From positions 1-46,774 of the forward strand of contig JAFSJF010000030.1 of the NCBI GenBank assembly GCA_017439405.1: a stretch of DNA of 46,774 nt, read 5' to 3'. The position numbers and the translations under genes were made by a program. Origin of the DNA: Bacteroidales bacterium. GTDB taxonomy: Bacteria; Bacteroidota; Bacteroidia; Bacteroidales; F082. The notes beneath the pieces were generated by a model that worked only from the letters and a program-made list of their open reading frames with translations, ran no database searches and was not told the DNA's origin. Numbering within the stretch: the stretch's first letter is position 1; each line of letters begins with the position of its first letter. Shown one piece after another: positions 8,304-17,880 of this stretch.

Positions 8304-9500
8304 ATGGCAGACAAACAAAAAAGAGATTACTACGAGGTGCTTGGAGTGAACAAGAACTCCACGCCCGACGAGATAAAGAGTGCCTACCGCAAGGCCGCAC
8401 TCAAATGGCACCCCGACAAGTGGGTGAACGGCACCGATGCCGAGAAGAAGACCGCCGAGGAAAACTTCAAGGAAGCCTCGGAGGCCTATTCCGTCTTGAG
8501 CGACCCGAACAAGAAGGCGCGTTATGACCAGTTCGGCTTTGCTGGCATGGACGGCGGCTCTGCAGGCGGCGGCTTCGGCGGCTTCGCCGACTTCGACTTG
8601 AACGACATCCTGAATAGCGTGTTCGGCCACGGCTTCGACTTCGGTGGAGGTCGCGGTGGCTTTAGCTTCAGCAGTTTTGGCGGTGGCGGCGGTCGTGGCG
8701 GCACCGTCAAACAGCGCGGTTCGAACATCCGCGTGAAGGTGAAGCTCACCCTGCCCGAAATCGCCCATGGCGTGAGGAAGAAAATCAAGGTGAGCAAGTA
8801 CGTGACTTGTACGCATTGCCACGGCAGCGGCTCCGAGGACGGCTCCACCGAGACCTGCCCGACCTGCCACGGTCGCGGCCAAGTGGTGCAGACCGTCAAC
8901 TCGTTCTTCGGCCAGATGCAGACCGCATCGGTGTGCCCGACTTGCAACGGACAAGGCACCGTCATCAAGAAGAAATGCCACCATTGTGGCGGCGAAGGCA
9001 TAATGCGGGGCGATGAAGTCATCGACATCGAAATCCCCGCGGGCGTGGGCGAAGGCATGCAGCTCACTATGCGCGGCAAAGGCAACGCCGGCCCCCACAA
9101 CGGCATCAGCGGTGACCTGCTCGTCCTCATCGAGGAGGAAGCCCATCCCGACTTCGAGCGCGATGACAACAACTTGATTTACAACCTGTTCATCACAATC
9201 CCCGAAGCCATCATGGGCACGCAAGCCGAAATCCCCACCATCGATGGCAAGGTGCGCGTGAAGATTGAAGCGGGTACGCAAAGCGGTAAGGTTCTGAGAC
9301 TGAGAGGAAAAGGTTTGCCTATCCTCAACGGCTATGGCAACGGCGACATGTTGGTCAACGTCAACGTGTGGGTGCCGAAAAAAATCAACAAGAAAGAAGA
9401 AGAGCTCCTGAAGGAATTGGCCCAGTCGGAGAACTTCAAGCCCAACCCGACCGCCGAGGAGAAGAGTTTCTTCAGCAAGATTAAAGACTATTTTAATTAA
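8304..9500 (+). CDS. dnaJ: DnaJ chaperone (Hsp40, type I)
   Basis: A 398-residue co-chaperone of DnaK. The J domain carries H36-P37-D38. A Gly/Phe-rich region follows (about 85-135). Four zinc-binding CxxCxGxG repeats are present ([32 protein letters not shown]), then the two substrate-binding beta domains. The ATG at 8304 ([12 protein letters not shown]) is preferred over an in-frame start 15 bases upstream because it places the J domain at the normal distance from the N-terminus. Length and order are canonical for full-length DnaJ. Confidence 0.97.
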   Translation: MADKQKRDYYEVLGVNKNSTPDEIKSAYRKAALKWHPDKWVNGTDAEKKTAEENFKEASEAYSVLSDPNKKARYDQFGFAGMDGGSAGGGFGGFADFDLNDILNSVFGHGFDFGGGRGGFSFSSFGGGGGRGGTVKQRGSNIRVKVKLTLPEIAHGVRKKIKVSKYVTCTHCHGSGSEDGSTETCPTCHGRGQVVQTVNSFFGQMQTASVCPTCNGQGTVIKKKCHHCGGEGIMRGDEVIDIEIPAGVGEGMQLTMRGKGNAGPHNGISGDLLVLIEEEAHPDFERDDNNLIYNLFITIPEAIMGTQAEIPTIDGKVRVKIEAGTQSGKVLRLRGKGLPILNGYGNGDMLVNVNVWVPKKINKKEEELLKELAQSENFKPNPTAEEKSFFSKIKDYFN

Positions 9501-9502
9501 AG

Positions 9503-9625
9503 CTATTGGATACTGGCTATTGGCAGTTAGCAATTAGCTGTTAGCTTAAGAGCTCCAGAAGCTAATGGCTAACAGCTAAATAGCTAAAGGCCTAACAAGC
9601 CAGAGCCGGAAGCCAAAAGCCATAA
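9503..9625. repeat. Intergenic imperfect palindrome (GCTAATGGCTAAC family), copy 2
   Basis: Lies between dnaJ and the ABC ATPase gene. Words such as CAATTAGCTGTTAGC and GCTAATGGCTAACAGCTA are inverted with respect to each other. They match the element at 2834-2912. Confidence 0.75.
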
Positions 9626-9633
9626 ACTACAAC

Positions 9634-10557
9634 ATGACAAAAATAACCGTCAACGAGGTCACAAAGAAATACGGCGACTACACCGCCTTGGACGGCATGT
9701 GCATCGACATCCCTGAACGGTGCATCTACGGCCTACTGGGTCCCAACGGCGCAGGCAAGACCACCCTCATCCGCATCCTCAACCAAATCACCGCCCCAGA
9801 CTCGGGAGAAGTGCGCATCAACGGCGACAAGCTGAGCCAGAAACACATCGCCCGCATCGGCTACCTGCCCGAAGAGCGCGGCCTTTACAAGAAGATGAAG
9901 GTCGGCGAGCAGGCCATCTATCTTGCCGAACTCAAAGGCATCAAGAAAGCCGAAGCGCAGAAACGACTGAAGTTTTGGTTCGAGAAGTTCGAAATCGGCG
10001 GCTGGTGGGACAAGAAAGTCGAGGAACTCTCGAAAGGAATGCAACAGAAAGTGCAGTTCATCACCACCATCATCCACGAGCCGGAAATCCTCATCTTCGA
10101 CGAACCTTTCAGCGGCTTCGACCCCATCAACGCCAACCTGCTCAAGGAGTCGATCCTCGAATTGCGTGACAAAGGCGCGACCATCCTCCTTTCAACCCAC
10201 AACATGGCCTCCGTTGAGGAGCTTTGCGACAGCATAACACTGATTGACAAGGGGAGAAGCATACTGCAAGGACAAGTCGGAGACATCAAGCGGCAACACG
10301 ACACGCACCAAAGGGAAATCATCGTGCGCTGCGACGACACCCTCAAGGTGATGACCATCGCCGACACCTATAATAATATAAAGGTGGAACACACCGACCG
10401 TCCCGACGAGACCAAGCTCACGCTGTTCACCGAGTCGCCCAACGACCTGGTTGGGCAACTGCTCGAAATCGGGCAACTCGTTTCGTTCAAGGAGGTGCTG
10501 CCCTCAATGAACGACATCTTCATCCGCGAAGTGCAATCCCAAAACCAAGCCTCATGA
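9634..10557 (+). CDS. ABC transporter ATP-binding protein (ABC-2 exporter, NatA-like)
   Basis: A 307-residue cytoplasmic ATPase that would drive the permease encoded next. Walker A is GPNGAGKTT (36-44), the signature is LSKGMQQK, and Walker B is ILIFDEPFSGFDP. The C-terminal ~80 residues are the accessory domain typical of NatA/CcmA-like ABC-2 ATPases. Its stop overlaps the permease start (ATGA, 4 bases), so the two are translationally coupled. The family is sure; the substrate is unknown. Confidence 0.93.
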   Translation: MTKITVNEVTKKYGDYTALDGMCIDIPERCIYGLLGPNGAGKTTLIRILNQITAPDSGEVRINGDKLSQKHIARIGYLPEERGLYKKMKVGEQAIYLAELKGIKKAEAQKRLKFWFEKFEIGGWWDKKVEELSKGMQQKVQFITTIIHEPEILIFDEPFSGFDPINANLLKESILELRDKGATILLSTHNMASVEELCDSITLIDKGRSILQGQVGDIKRQHDTHQREIIVRCDDTLKVMTIADTYNNIKVEHTDRPDETKLTLFTESPNDLVGQLLEIGQLVSFKEVLPSMNDIFIREVQSQNQAS

Positions 10558-11873
10558 ACAAGATCGGACTCATCATCAAGCGCGAATACCTAACCCGCGT
10601 GCGCAAGCGCAGCTTCCTCATCATGACCTTCCTCGGCCCGCTGCTGATGGCTGCCATATACATCATTCCCGTCATGCTGGCCCTCAACTCGGGTTCGAGC
10701 ACCCAAAACATACGCATCGCTGTCGTCGATGAAAGCCACTGGTTCGAAAACAGCTTTAAGAGCAACGAGCAACGCACCTTCGTCACTATACCAGGCCAGC
10801 CCATCGACTCGGTCAAGGAAATGGTGAAAGACGGATTGTTCGACATGGCTCTCTATGTGCCGCCCACCCAGCTCAACATCCCCTCTAACGGCGTGATCTA
10901 CAGCCTGCGGCAAGTACCGATGGAAATGGAGACCTACATCAACAGCGTGATGCAGAAGGAAATCGAGGACCAGAAGCTGATGGCCCAAGGTGTTGACCCC
11001 GAAATTGTCAGCGCGGTCAAGACCAACGTCAACCTGCAAGTCATGCGCATGGACGAGAAAGGCAACGAAAAAGAGACCTTTACGCAAGTGCAGTTCGCTC
11101 TCGGCATCGTCCTCGCCATGCTCGTCTATATGTTCATCATCTTCTTTGGCGGACAAGTGATGAACGGCGTGGCCGAAGAAAAAACAAATCGCATCATCGA
11201 AGTCATCATCAGTTCGGTGAAGCCCTTCCAACTGATGATGGGCAAGGTCATCGGAGTGTCGTTGGTGGCTCTCACCCAATTCCTGCTCTGGATTATGCTG
11301 ACTGGCGTGATCTACTTGGGCTTCTCGGCCTTCATCGGCATCGGCGGCCCGAAGGCCTTGCCGACGGGTACCGTGATGAGCCAAGATATCGCCGCCACCG
11401 ATGCCATGAGCAACGAAAGCGTGCAAAACATCGTCCAAATCGCCCAGTCCATCGACTTCGGCACCATTATCATTAGTTTCCTGATTTTCTTCATCTTAGG
11501 TTACCTGCTCTACGCGACCCTCTACGCAGCCATCGGGTCGTTGGTGGACAACAACACGGATTCTCAACAGTTTACGCTTCCCATCACCGTACCGCTGATA
11601 ATTGCCATCATCTCATCGTTCTACATCATCAACAACCCAGATGGCAACCTATCTGTTTGGTTGTCAATGATTCCGTTCACCTCGCCCATCTCAATGATGG
11701 TCAGGATTCCGTTTGGCGTTCCGATATGGCAAATCGTGGTTTCGGTCCTCATTTTGGCCGGCACCTTCGTCCTGATGACTTGGGTTGCAGCAAAGATTTA
11801 TCGCACAGGCATTCTCATGTACGGAAAAAAACTTTCTTATAAGGAAATTTTCAAGTGGTTGAAATATAAATAG
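10554..11873 (+). CDS. ABC-2 type permease (NatB-like)
   Basis: A 439-residue membrane protein partnered with the preceding ATPase. One N-terminal membrane segment (about 20-42) is followed by a ~150-residue extracytoplasmic domain. A cluster of five to six hydrophobic segments fills residues 175-425. The motif GVAEEKTNRIIEVIISSV before the third segment is characteristic of NatB/YhaP-type ABC-2 permeases. The gene ends with TAG. The exported substrate (ions, lipids or a drug) cannot be told. Confidence 0.9.
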   Translation: MNKIGLIIKREYLTRVRKRSFLIMTFLGPLLMAAIYIIPVMLALNSGSSTQNIRIAVVDESHWFENSFKSNEQRTFVTIPGQPIDSVKEMVKDGLFDMALYVPPTQLNIPSNGVIYSLRQVPMEMETYINSVMQKEIEDQKLMAQGVDPEIVSAVKTNVNLQVMRMDEKGNEKETFTQVQFALGIVLAMLVYMFIIFFGGQVMNGVAEEKTNRIIEVIISSVKPFQLMMGKVIGVSLVALTQFLLWIMLTGVIYLGFSAFIGIGGPKALPTGTVMSQDIAATDAMSNESVQNIVQIAQSIDFGTIIISFLIFFILGYLLYATLYAAIGSLVDNNTDSQQFTLPITVPLIIAIISSFYIINNPDGNLSVWLSMIPFTSPISMMVRIPFGVPIWQIVVSVLILAGTFVLMTWVAAKIYRTGILMYGKKLSYKEIFKWLKYK

Positions 11874-11883
11874 AAATATTTCT

Positions 11884-11891
11884 TATTTTTG
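11884..11891 (+). promoter_or_regulatory. -7 element upstream of secDF
   Basis: TATTTTTG fits TAnnTTTG and sits 77 bases before the secDF ATG. A TTG lies 22 bases upstream, slightly beyond the usual spacing. It marks secDF as its own transcription unit. Confidence 0.55.
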
Positions 11892-11967
11892 CAGGCTCAA
11901 ATGAGCGAATTATGCCTAATTGAAATAATCAACAAATTAAAAGTCAAATAATTAAATCAGTTTTACA

Positions 11968-14900
11968 ATGCAAAACAAAGGAGCAATCAAAGCGTTGGCC
12001 ATTATTTTCGGCCTGATCTTCCTTTACCAGCTGTCCTTCACCTTGGTGACCACAAGGGTGGAAAAGAAAGCCGTGAAGTATGCCGAAGCGGAAGCCAACA
12101 AACTTGCCAACGGAGACGAGTTACAGTACAATCTCATCAAGAGCCAGAAAGAGACTTACTTCCTTGACTCCGTCAGTAACGTGAACGTGTACAACCTGTT
12201 GGTGAAAAAGTACACCTATCGTGACGCAAAAGAAAGAGAAATCAACTTGGGCTTGGACTTGAAGGGCGGTATGAACGTCACCCTCGAAGTCTCTGTGAAA
12301 GACATCGTCAATGCCTTGGCGGGCAATTCGCAGGATCCCACTTTCGTTCAAGCCATGCAATTGGCCACCGAGCGTCAAGAGAAGAGCGAAGGCGACTTCG
12401 TGACCTTGTTCGGTGAGGCTTTCGAAGAAGTGGACCCCAACGCCAGACTTGCTTCCATTTTCCTGTATGAGTTCAAGGACAAGGGCATCACCGTCAACTC
12501 AAGCAACAATGATGTGCTGAAAGTGTTGAGGAGCGAGTGCGACGGCGCAATCAGCCGTTCCTACCAGATCCTGAGAACCCGTATCGACCGTTTCGGCGTG
12601 GCCCAGCCCAACATCCAGAAGCTGGAGAACTCGGGACGCATCCTTGTCGAGTTGCCTGGCATCAAGGATCCGAAGCGTGTTCGCAAACTCCTTCAAGGCA
12701 CGGCTCAGCTTGAATTCTGGGAGACATACAATTTCTCCGAAATCCAGCAGTATTTCGCCGAAGCCAATAGCAAGTTGGCCGAGACCAGAAAGGCCAAGAA
12801 CGCCATGGAAAGCCCGGAATCCCCTGATGAAGCCGCTGAAAACGAGCAAGAAGCCGCTCCTACAGCCGAAGGCGAAGTGACCGAAGCCCCTGCCGCCGAC
12901 AGCGCTTCGAGCGCCAGTTTGGAAGAACAGCTTGCCCAAAACACCGAAGAAGAAAACCTTACGGAAGAAGAGGAAATGAACAAGTTCCAGGAAAACAATC
13001 CGTTGTTCACCTACCTGCAACCTTCCTATTATCAGAACGAAGTCGGCCAAGTGGTGGCTGGTGAGACCGCCCGCGTGGGTATCGCACAAGTGAAGGACAC
13101 CGCTGTCATCAACCAAATGCTGGCCGAGACGAGAAGCCTCTTCCCACGCAACCTGAAGTTTGCGTGGACCGTGAAGCCCGAAATCACGCAAGGCGAAATG
13201 GAGTTCCTCGAACTTGTTGCCCTTAAGATGTCGCGCGACAACAAGTGCGCCCTCGGAGGCGAAGTCATCACCGATGCCCGTCAGGACTACGGCCAAGGCA
13301 ACCAAGTGGAAGTCACCATCCAAATGAACGCCGAGGGTGCCAAGGCATGGAAGCGCCTCACAGGCGAGAACATAGGCAGACAAGTGGCCATCGTCCTCGA
13401 TGACTATGTTTACAGCTATCCCGTCGTGAACCAGGAAATCAGCGGCGGTCGCTCGCAGATTTCCGGCGGCGGCATGACCATTGAAGAGGCGCAAGACCTG
13501 GCCAATATCCTGAAAGCTGGTAAGTTGCCCGCTCCAGCCAGAATCCTCGAGGAACAGGTTGTCGGTCCTTCGCTCGGTAAGGAAGCCGTACAAAAAGGCA
13601 TGTGGAGTATGGTGTTCGCCTTCATCCTCGTGCTGGTCTATATGGTGTTCTTCTACAACAAGTCCGGTATCGTAGCAGATATCGCCCTGTTGGTCAACGT
13701 ATTCTTCCTGTTCGGCGTGCTGGCTTGCCTCGGCTCGGTGTTGACCTTGCCTGGTATTGCCGGTATCGTTCTTACATTAGGTATGGCAGTGGACTCCAAC
13801 GTGATTATCTTCGAGCGTGTCAAGGAAGAAGTGAAGGCTGGCAAGGGCTTGAAGCTCGCCATCGAAGACGGTTACAAGAACGCCTATTCCGCCATCATCG
13901 ATGGTAACGTCACCACCTTGATCACGGGTGTCATCCTCATCATCTTGGGTACCGGCCCTGTCCACAGCTTCGCCGTCACCCTCTGCATCGGTATCCTTAC
14001 TTCCTTGGCTACCTCTATCTTCATCAGCCGTTTGATCTTCGAACGTATGCTGAGCAAGGAAAGAGGAATCACCTTCTCGACCAACATGACCCGCAACTTC
14101 TTGCAGGACAAGCACTACGACTTCATTGGCATTCGCAAGACCTCGTTCATCATCTGCATTTGCTTCCTCGTGGTCAGCTTGGGTTCGCTCGGCATCCGTC
14201 GCTTGAACCTCGGCATCGACTTCACGGGTGGCCGCAACTATGTGGTCCAGTTCGACAATCCGAACATGAAAGTCGAAACCGTGCGCGAAGCCTTGACCGA
14301 CCTCAATATCGACAAGAACGCCATCCATAAGGCTCTCGAAATGAGAGAAAACCAAGAAGTGGAAGACTGGACTACACCAGAGGTGAAGACCTACGGTACC
14401 AATGGTCAGGTAAAGATTACGACCAAGTTCTTGATCAAGAACGACAGCCCTGAAGTGGACTCCGTCATCCAAGTCATCCTCTACGACGGCTTGAAGGGGC
14501 TTTACAGCAACAACCTCACCATGGAGCAATTCTCTTCTGAGGACGAAACCGTGGGTATCCTGAGTACGCAAAAGGTGGGAGCCACCATCGCCAGCGACGT
14601 GACCCGCAAGTCCATCATCGCCGTCATCGTGGCATTGGCCCTGATGTTCGTCTATATCGCCATCCGATTCAAGAAGTGGCAATATGGTGTGGCCTCACTC
14701 ATGGCCTTGGCTCAAGACACCATCATCGTGTTGGGTATGTACTCGCTGTTCTACAACGTGTTGCCCTTCACCATGGAGGTTGACCAAAGCTTCATCGCCG
14801 CCGTGCTGACCGTCATCGGTTACTCCATCAACGCCACGGTGGTTATCTTCGACCGTATCCGTGAAAACGTCAACCTGCACCCGAAAGCCTCGTGGAAGGA

Positions 14901-15156
14901 GAACATGGTGAACGCCGTGAACAGCACCTTGACCCGTTCATTCAACACCTCGGGTTCGACCTTGGTCGTGTTGCTCGCCATCTTCATCTTCGGCGGCGAC
15001 ACCATCCGTGGCTTCATCTTCGCCCTGTTGGTCGGTGTTTTGGCCGGTACGTTCTCGTCAGTGTTCCTCTCCTCGCCTTTCGCCTACGTCTTGATGAAGG
15101 GCGACAAGAAAGACAAGGAAATCGAGGAAGCTGCCGACAGCAAAAAGAAGAAATAA
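11968..15156 (+). CDS. secDF: Fused protein translocase subunit SecDF
   Basis: A 1062-residue inner-membrane protein that uses the proton gradient to help pull proteins out of the SecYEG channel. SecD occupies roughly 1-700: an N-terminal membrane helix, the NLGLDLKGGMNV motif, the large periplasmic P1 domain and five helices after about 540. SecF starts near 705, with LGIDFTGGRNYVVQF and its own helix bundle. An acidic low-complexity insert (about 285-335, rich in Glu/Ala) interrupts the SecD periplasmic region. The fusion is normal in Bacteroidota. It has its own promoter-like box upstream and a terminator 33 bases after the stop. Confidence 0.96.
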   Translation: MQNKGAIKALAIIFGLIFLYQLSFTLVTTRVEKKAVKYAEAEANKLANGDELQYNLIKSQKETYFLDSVSNVNVYNLLVKKYTYRDAKEREINLGLDLKGGMNVTLEVSVKDIVNALAGNSQDPTFVQAMQLATERQEKSEGDFVTLFGEAFEEVDPNARLASIFLYEFKDKGITVNSSNNDVLKVLRSECDGAISRSYQILRTRIDRFGVAQPNIQKLENSGRILVELPGIKDPKRVRKLLQGTAQLEFWETYNFSEIQQYFAEANSKLAETRKAKNAMESPESPDEAAENEQEAAPTAEGEVTEAPAADSASSASLEEQLAQNTEEENLTEEEEMNKFQENNPLFTYLQPSYYQNEVGQVVAGETARVGIAQVKDTAVINQMLAETRSLFPRNLKFAWTVKPEITQGEMEFLELVALKMSRDNKCALGGEVITDARQDYGQGNQVEVTIQMNAEGAKAWKRLTGENIGRQVAIVLDDYVYSYPVVNQEISGGRSQISGGGMTIEEAQDLANILKAGKLPAPARILEEQVVGPSLGKEAVQKGMWSMVFAFILVLVYMVFFYNKSGIVADIALLVNVFFLFGVLACLGSVLTLPGIAGIVLTLGMAVDSNVIIFERVKEEVKAGKGLKLAIEDGYKNAYSAIIDGNVTTLITGVILIILGTGPVHSFAVTLCIGILTSLATSIFISRLIFERMLSKERGITFSTNMTRNFLQDKHYDFIGIRKTSFIICICFLVVSLGSLGIRRLNLGIDFTGGRNYVVQFDNPNMKVETVREALTDLNIDKNAIHKALEMRENQEVEDWTTPEVKTYGTNGQVKITTKFLIKNDSPEVDSVIQVILYDGLKGLYSNNLTMEQFSSEDETVGILSTQKVGATIASDVTRKSIIAVIVALALMFVYIAIRFKKWQYGVASLMALAQDTIIVLGMYSLFYNVLPFTMEVDQSFIAAVLTVIGYSINATVVIFDRIRENVNLHPKASWKENMVNAVNSTLTRSFNTSGSTLVVLLAIFIFGGDTIRGFIFALLVGVLAGTFSSVFLSSPFAYVLMKGDKKDKEIEEAADSKKKK

Positions 15157-15188
15157 TCCATCATTAACCTTCTAAACTGCTTGCAAAG

Positions 15189-15217
15189 AATCCCGCTGGA
15201 GACGGCGGGATTTTTTT
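15189..15217 (+). terminator. Rho-independent terminator after secDF
   Basis: AATCCCGC (15189-15196) pairs with GCGGGATT (15205-15212) around an 8-base loop and is followed by a T tract. It lies inside an upstream in-frame extension of the next gene, which argues against that longer start. Confidence 0.88.
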
Positions 15218-15250
15218 GTGCAATCAATTATCAGATTCCCCGAAATGTTG

Positions 15251-15258
15251 TACTTTTG
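15251..15258 (+). promoter_or_regulatory. -7 element of the OmpA/PD40 gene
   Basis: TACTTTTG fits TAnnTTTG, just after the secDF terminator and 52 bases before the ATG at 15310. Confidence 0.6.
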
Positions 15259-15309
15259 CCCGATAATAAAAACGCCATTTCCGCGTTTGCAAAAAGAGAA
15301 TTTACGTCT

Positions 15310-17769
15310 ATGAAAAGATACCTCCTTATTATCATGTCGGCACTGTTCATCTTCATGAGCAGCGACCTTTACGCACAGAGAAGAAACCCTGCCAAGAACG
15401 CCGACTTGGCCTTCGGGCGCAAGCAATACACCGAGGCCGCCGACCGCTACAAGAAAGCCTACCGCAGGGTGCGACGAAACAAGAAAGACGAACGCAACCG
15501 AATAAGCTTCCAAATGGGTGAATGCTACCGACTTATCGGCCTCACCAAACGCGCCGAGCCATACTACAAACGCCTATTGAAAACGGACTATCCCAACACA
15601 CATCCCGAGATCTATCTATACTTGGCCGAGACCTACAAGATGAATGAGAAATACAATGATGCCATCGAAATGTACGAAAAATATGCCGAAACGGTTCCCG
15701 ATGACCCACGAGGTCCACTCGGTGCAGAAACCACGGCACTAATCGCCGATTGGATTGAAAACCCTTCAAGATACCAACTTACAGAACTGAAAAAGGTGAA
15801 CTCAACCAAAGACTCCGACTTCGGTGCCTGCTGGATCAACAACAACTTCAATGAGATCATCTTCACCTCCACCCGCGACGCCGCCACGGGCAAGGAAAAA
15901 GACGGCATCACCGGGCAGGAGTTTGCCGACTTCTTCACCTCGAAGCAAGACCGCAAGGGCGAATGGAGTACGCCCGTGCTTGCCGACGAGAACGAGAACG
16001 TCAATACCGAGGCCAGCGAAGGCACGCCCTTCATGAACGCAAAATACACCAAGATGTACTTCACCCGATGCCAAAACGGAGCCCACCGCAAGAACGGATG
16101 CCAAATCATGGTGGCCGGCAAGAGTGGCGGCGCCTTCTCCGAGGCTCGACCTGTCGAAATTGCTGGAGTTGACACGCTTGACATCGTAGGACACCCCACC
16201 CTTTCGAGCGACGAGCTCATCATATATTTCGCCGCCGAACGCAAAGGCGGATTTGGTGGGAACGACATTTGGGTGGCCATGCGCGACAACGCCACTGAGG
16301 CTTTCAAACGTCCGTTCAACCTCGGGGAGAGAATCAACACGGCAGGCAATGAGGTCTTTCCGTTCCTGCGTTATGATACGATGCTCTACTTCGCCTCCGA
16401 TGGTCACGGCGGCATGGGCGGCCTCGACATCTTTGTCAGCACAATGGACACCGCCGGCAACTGGGGCGAGCCACGAAACCTGAAATACCCCATCAACTCC
16501 GTCGGCGACGACTTTGCCATCATGTTCCACCCAACGCAGGAATGCGGTTTCATCTCGTCGAGCCGAGGCAACACGCGCGGCATAGACAACATCTACTACT
16601 TCGAGGAACCGACCATACACTTCACCCTTTCTGGCACCGTCAAGGATGCCAAGACCAAGCAGTTCGTGAGCAACGCCAACGTCCGCATGGTGGGTAGCGA
16701 CGGCTCAAGCCTCTCGACCCGCACCAACGACAAGGGGTACTTCAACTTCAGCGAGAGCCAGATGAACAAGAACACGACCTACGACATCACCATCGACAAG
16801 GACAACTACTTCACGCTCAGCGCACAAGAGACAACTATCGGCTTGGAGTTCAGCAAGGACTTCGAGAAGGAATTCGACCTCGATCCCATCCCGCAAGAGC
16901 CCATCATGCTGCCCGACATCCTTTACGACTTAGGCAAGTGGGACCTGAAGCCCCAGTTTGAAGACTCGCTGCAAGGCCTCATCGAGACCCTGCAAATCAA
17001 CCCGACCATCACCATTGAGTTGGCTTCGCACACCGATGCCCGCGACACCGACGAGCACAACGACATCCTGTCGCAAAAACGCGCCCAAAGCGTTGTCGAT
17101 TACTTGATTATCAGAGGCATCGACCCGCTACGCCTTACTGCAAAAGGCTATGGCGAAAGGGTGCCGCGCACCATCGTGAACGACATTACCGTAAAGGGCT
17201 ATACCTTCAAGGCCGGGACCAGACTGACCGAAGAATTCATCAACTCGCTGCCTGCCACCGAAATCAAGGAAGCTGCCCACCAGATGAACCGCCGCACCGA
17301 ATTCCGCATCCTGAGCAAAGACTTCGTGCCACGCACCGAAATCAAAGAAGGCGGCACCGTCAATATCGCCATCAACCCGCAGGAAGACCAAACCGAGATG
17401 TTCACGGTAACCAATAAAGGCTACTTCACCTTCTTCGGCATGGTTGATGGCTACAGCGAGCCTTTCACCTACAGCCAAAACGCCGACTTCTGCGTCAGCG
17501 AAAGCCGAGCTTTGCAGCTGCTGAAAGACGGTCGCCTCACCGCCGACGACTTCCAAGGCGATGTGGACAAGATCCTCACCACCGACGGCATCGCCAATGG
17601 TGCCATCATCGTCATCAAGGAAGTGAGAATCGCCGGACGCTCGCTCTACAATGTGGAGTGCAAAGTCGTCAGCCGCATGGTCGAGCAATGGGTCATCGGA
17701 CAGAAGAACATGAAGCAACTCGGCAACTTCGAGTTCGACACGAAAGAAAAGAAATTAAAGTTCAAATAA
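15310..17769 (+). CDS. OmpA-family protein: TPR + PD40 propeller + CRD + OmpA + degenerate retropepsin-like domain
   Basis: An 819-residue exported cell-envelope protein. The signal peptide ends near LYAQR (22). TPR-like helices span about 25-140. A PD40/WD40-type propeller spans about 160-430, with repeated blades such as NDIWVAMRD and LDIFVSTMD. A carboxypeptidase-regulatory-like domain follows (about 435-530), then a peptidoglycan-binding OmpA domain (about 535-665, with SHTDARDTDEHN, KRAQSVVDYL and NRRTEFRI). This order matches PorE, a T9SS envelope component, but similar OmpA/PD40 proteins are common. The last ~130 residues resemble a retropepsin-like aspartic protease fold in which the catalytic FDTGAS is replaced by Y721-S-Q-N-A-D726, so it should be inactive. 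The ATG at 15310 is chosen because the promoter box and secDF terminator lie upstream of it. Confidence 0.85.
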   Translation: MKRYLLIIMSALFIFMSSDLYAQRRNPAKNADLAFGRKQYTEAADRYKKAYRRVRRNKKDERNRISFQMGECYRLIGLTKRAEPYYKRLLKTDYPNTHPEIYLYLAETYKMNEKYNDAIEMYEKYAETVPDDPRGPLGAETTALIADWIENPSRYQLTELKKVNSTKDSDFGACWINNNFNEIIFTSTRDAATGKEKDGITGQEFADFFTSKQDRKGEWSTPVLADENENVNTEASEGTPFMNAKYTKMYFTRCQNGAHRKNGCQIMVAGKSGGAFSEARPVEIAGVDTLDIVGHPTLSSDELIIYFAAERKGGFGGNDIWVAMRDNATEAFKRPFNLGERINTAGNEVFPFLRYDTMLYFASDGHGGMGGLDIFVSTMDTAGNWGEPRNLKYPINSVGDDFAIMFHPTQECGFISSSRGNTRGIDNIYYFEEPTIHFTLSGTVKDAKTKQFVSNANVRMVGSDGSSLSTRTNDKGYFNFSESQMNKNTTYDITIDKDNYFTLSAQETTIGLEFSKDFEKEFDLDPIPQEPIMLPDILYDLGKWDLKPQFEDSLQGLIETLQINPTITIELASHTDARDTDEHNDILSQKRAQSVVDYLIIRGIDPLRLTAKGYGERVPRTIVNDITVKGYTFKAGTRLTEEFINSLPATEIKEAAHQMNRRTEFRILSKDFVPRTEIKEGGTVNIAINPQEDQTEMFTVTNKGYFTFFGMVDGYSEPFTYSQNADFCVSESRALQLLKDGRLTADDFQGDVDKILTTDGIANGAIIVIKEVRIAGRSLYNVECKVVSRMVEQWVIGQKNMKQLGNFEFDTKEKKLKFK

Positions 17770-17783
17770 AGAACCAAGACTAT

Positions 17784-17856
17784 TGACCATGACCATGACT
17801 GCTTTTACAAATGGAATAGCTTTCCTATCCCGTTATAGCAGTCATAGTCATGGTCA
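17784..17856. repeat. Inverted repeat between the OmpA gene and purM
   Basis: TGACCATGACCATGACTGCT (17784-17803) and its near-exact inverted copy (17837-17856, 19/20) enclose a 33-base loop. There is no T tract, so it is probably a repeat rather than a terminator, although it could cap the OmpA transcript. Confidence 0.75.
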
Positions 17857-17880
17857 GCGGTCATAGTTAAACAATGAAAT

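Noticed and set aside
15181-15309. Longer N-terminus for the OmpA/PD40 protein
   Set aside because: This stretch contains the secDF terminator and a TACTTTTG promoter box, and the signal peptide begins at 15310.
17784-17856. purM riboswitch
   Set aside because: Only a simple long hairpin is present. No purine riboswitch core (paired loops with conserved UAU/UC junction) can be seen.
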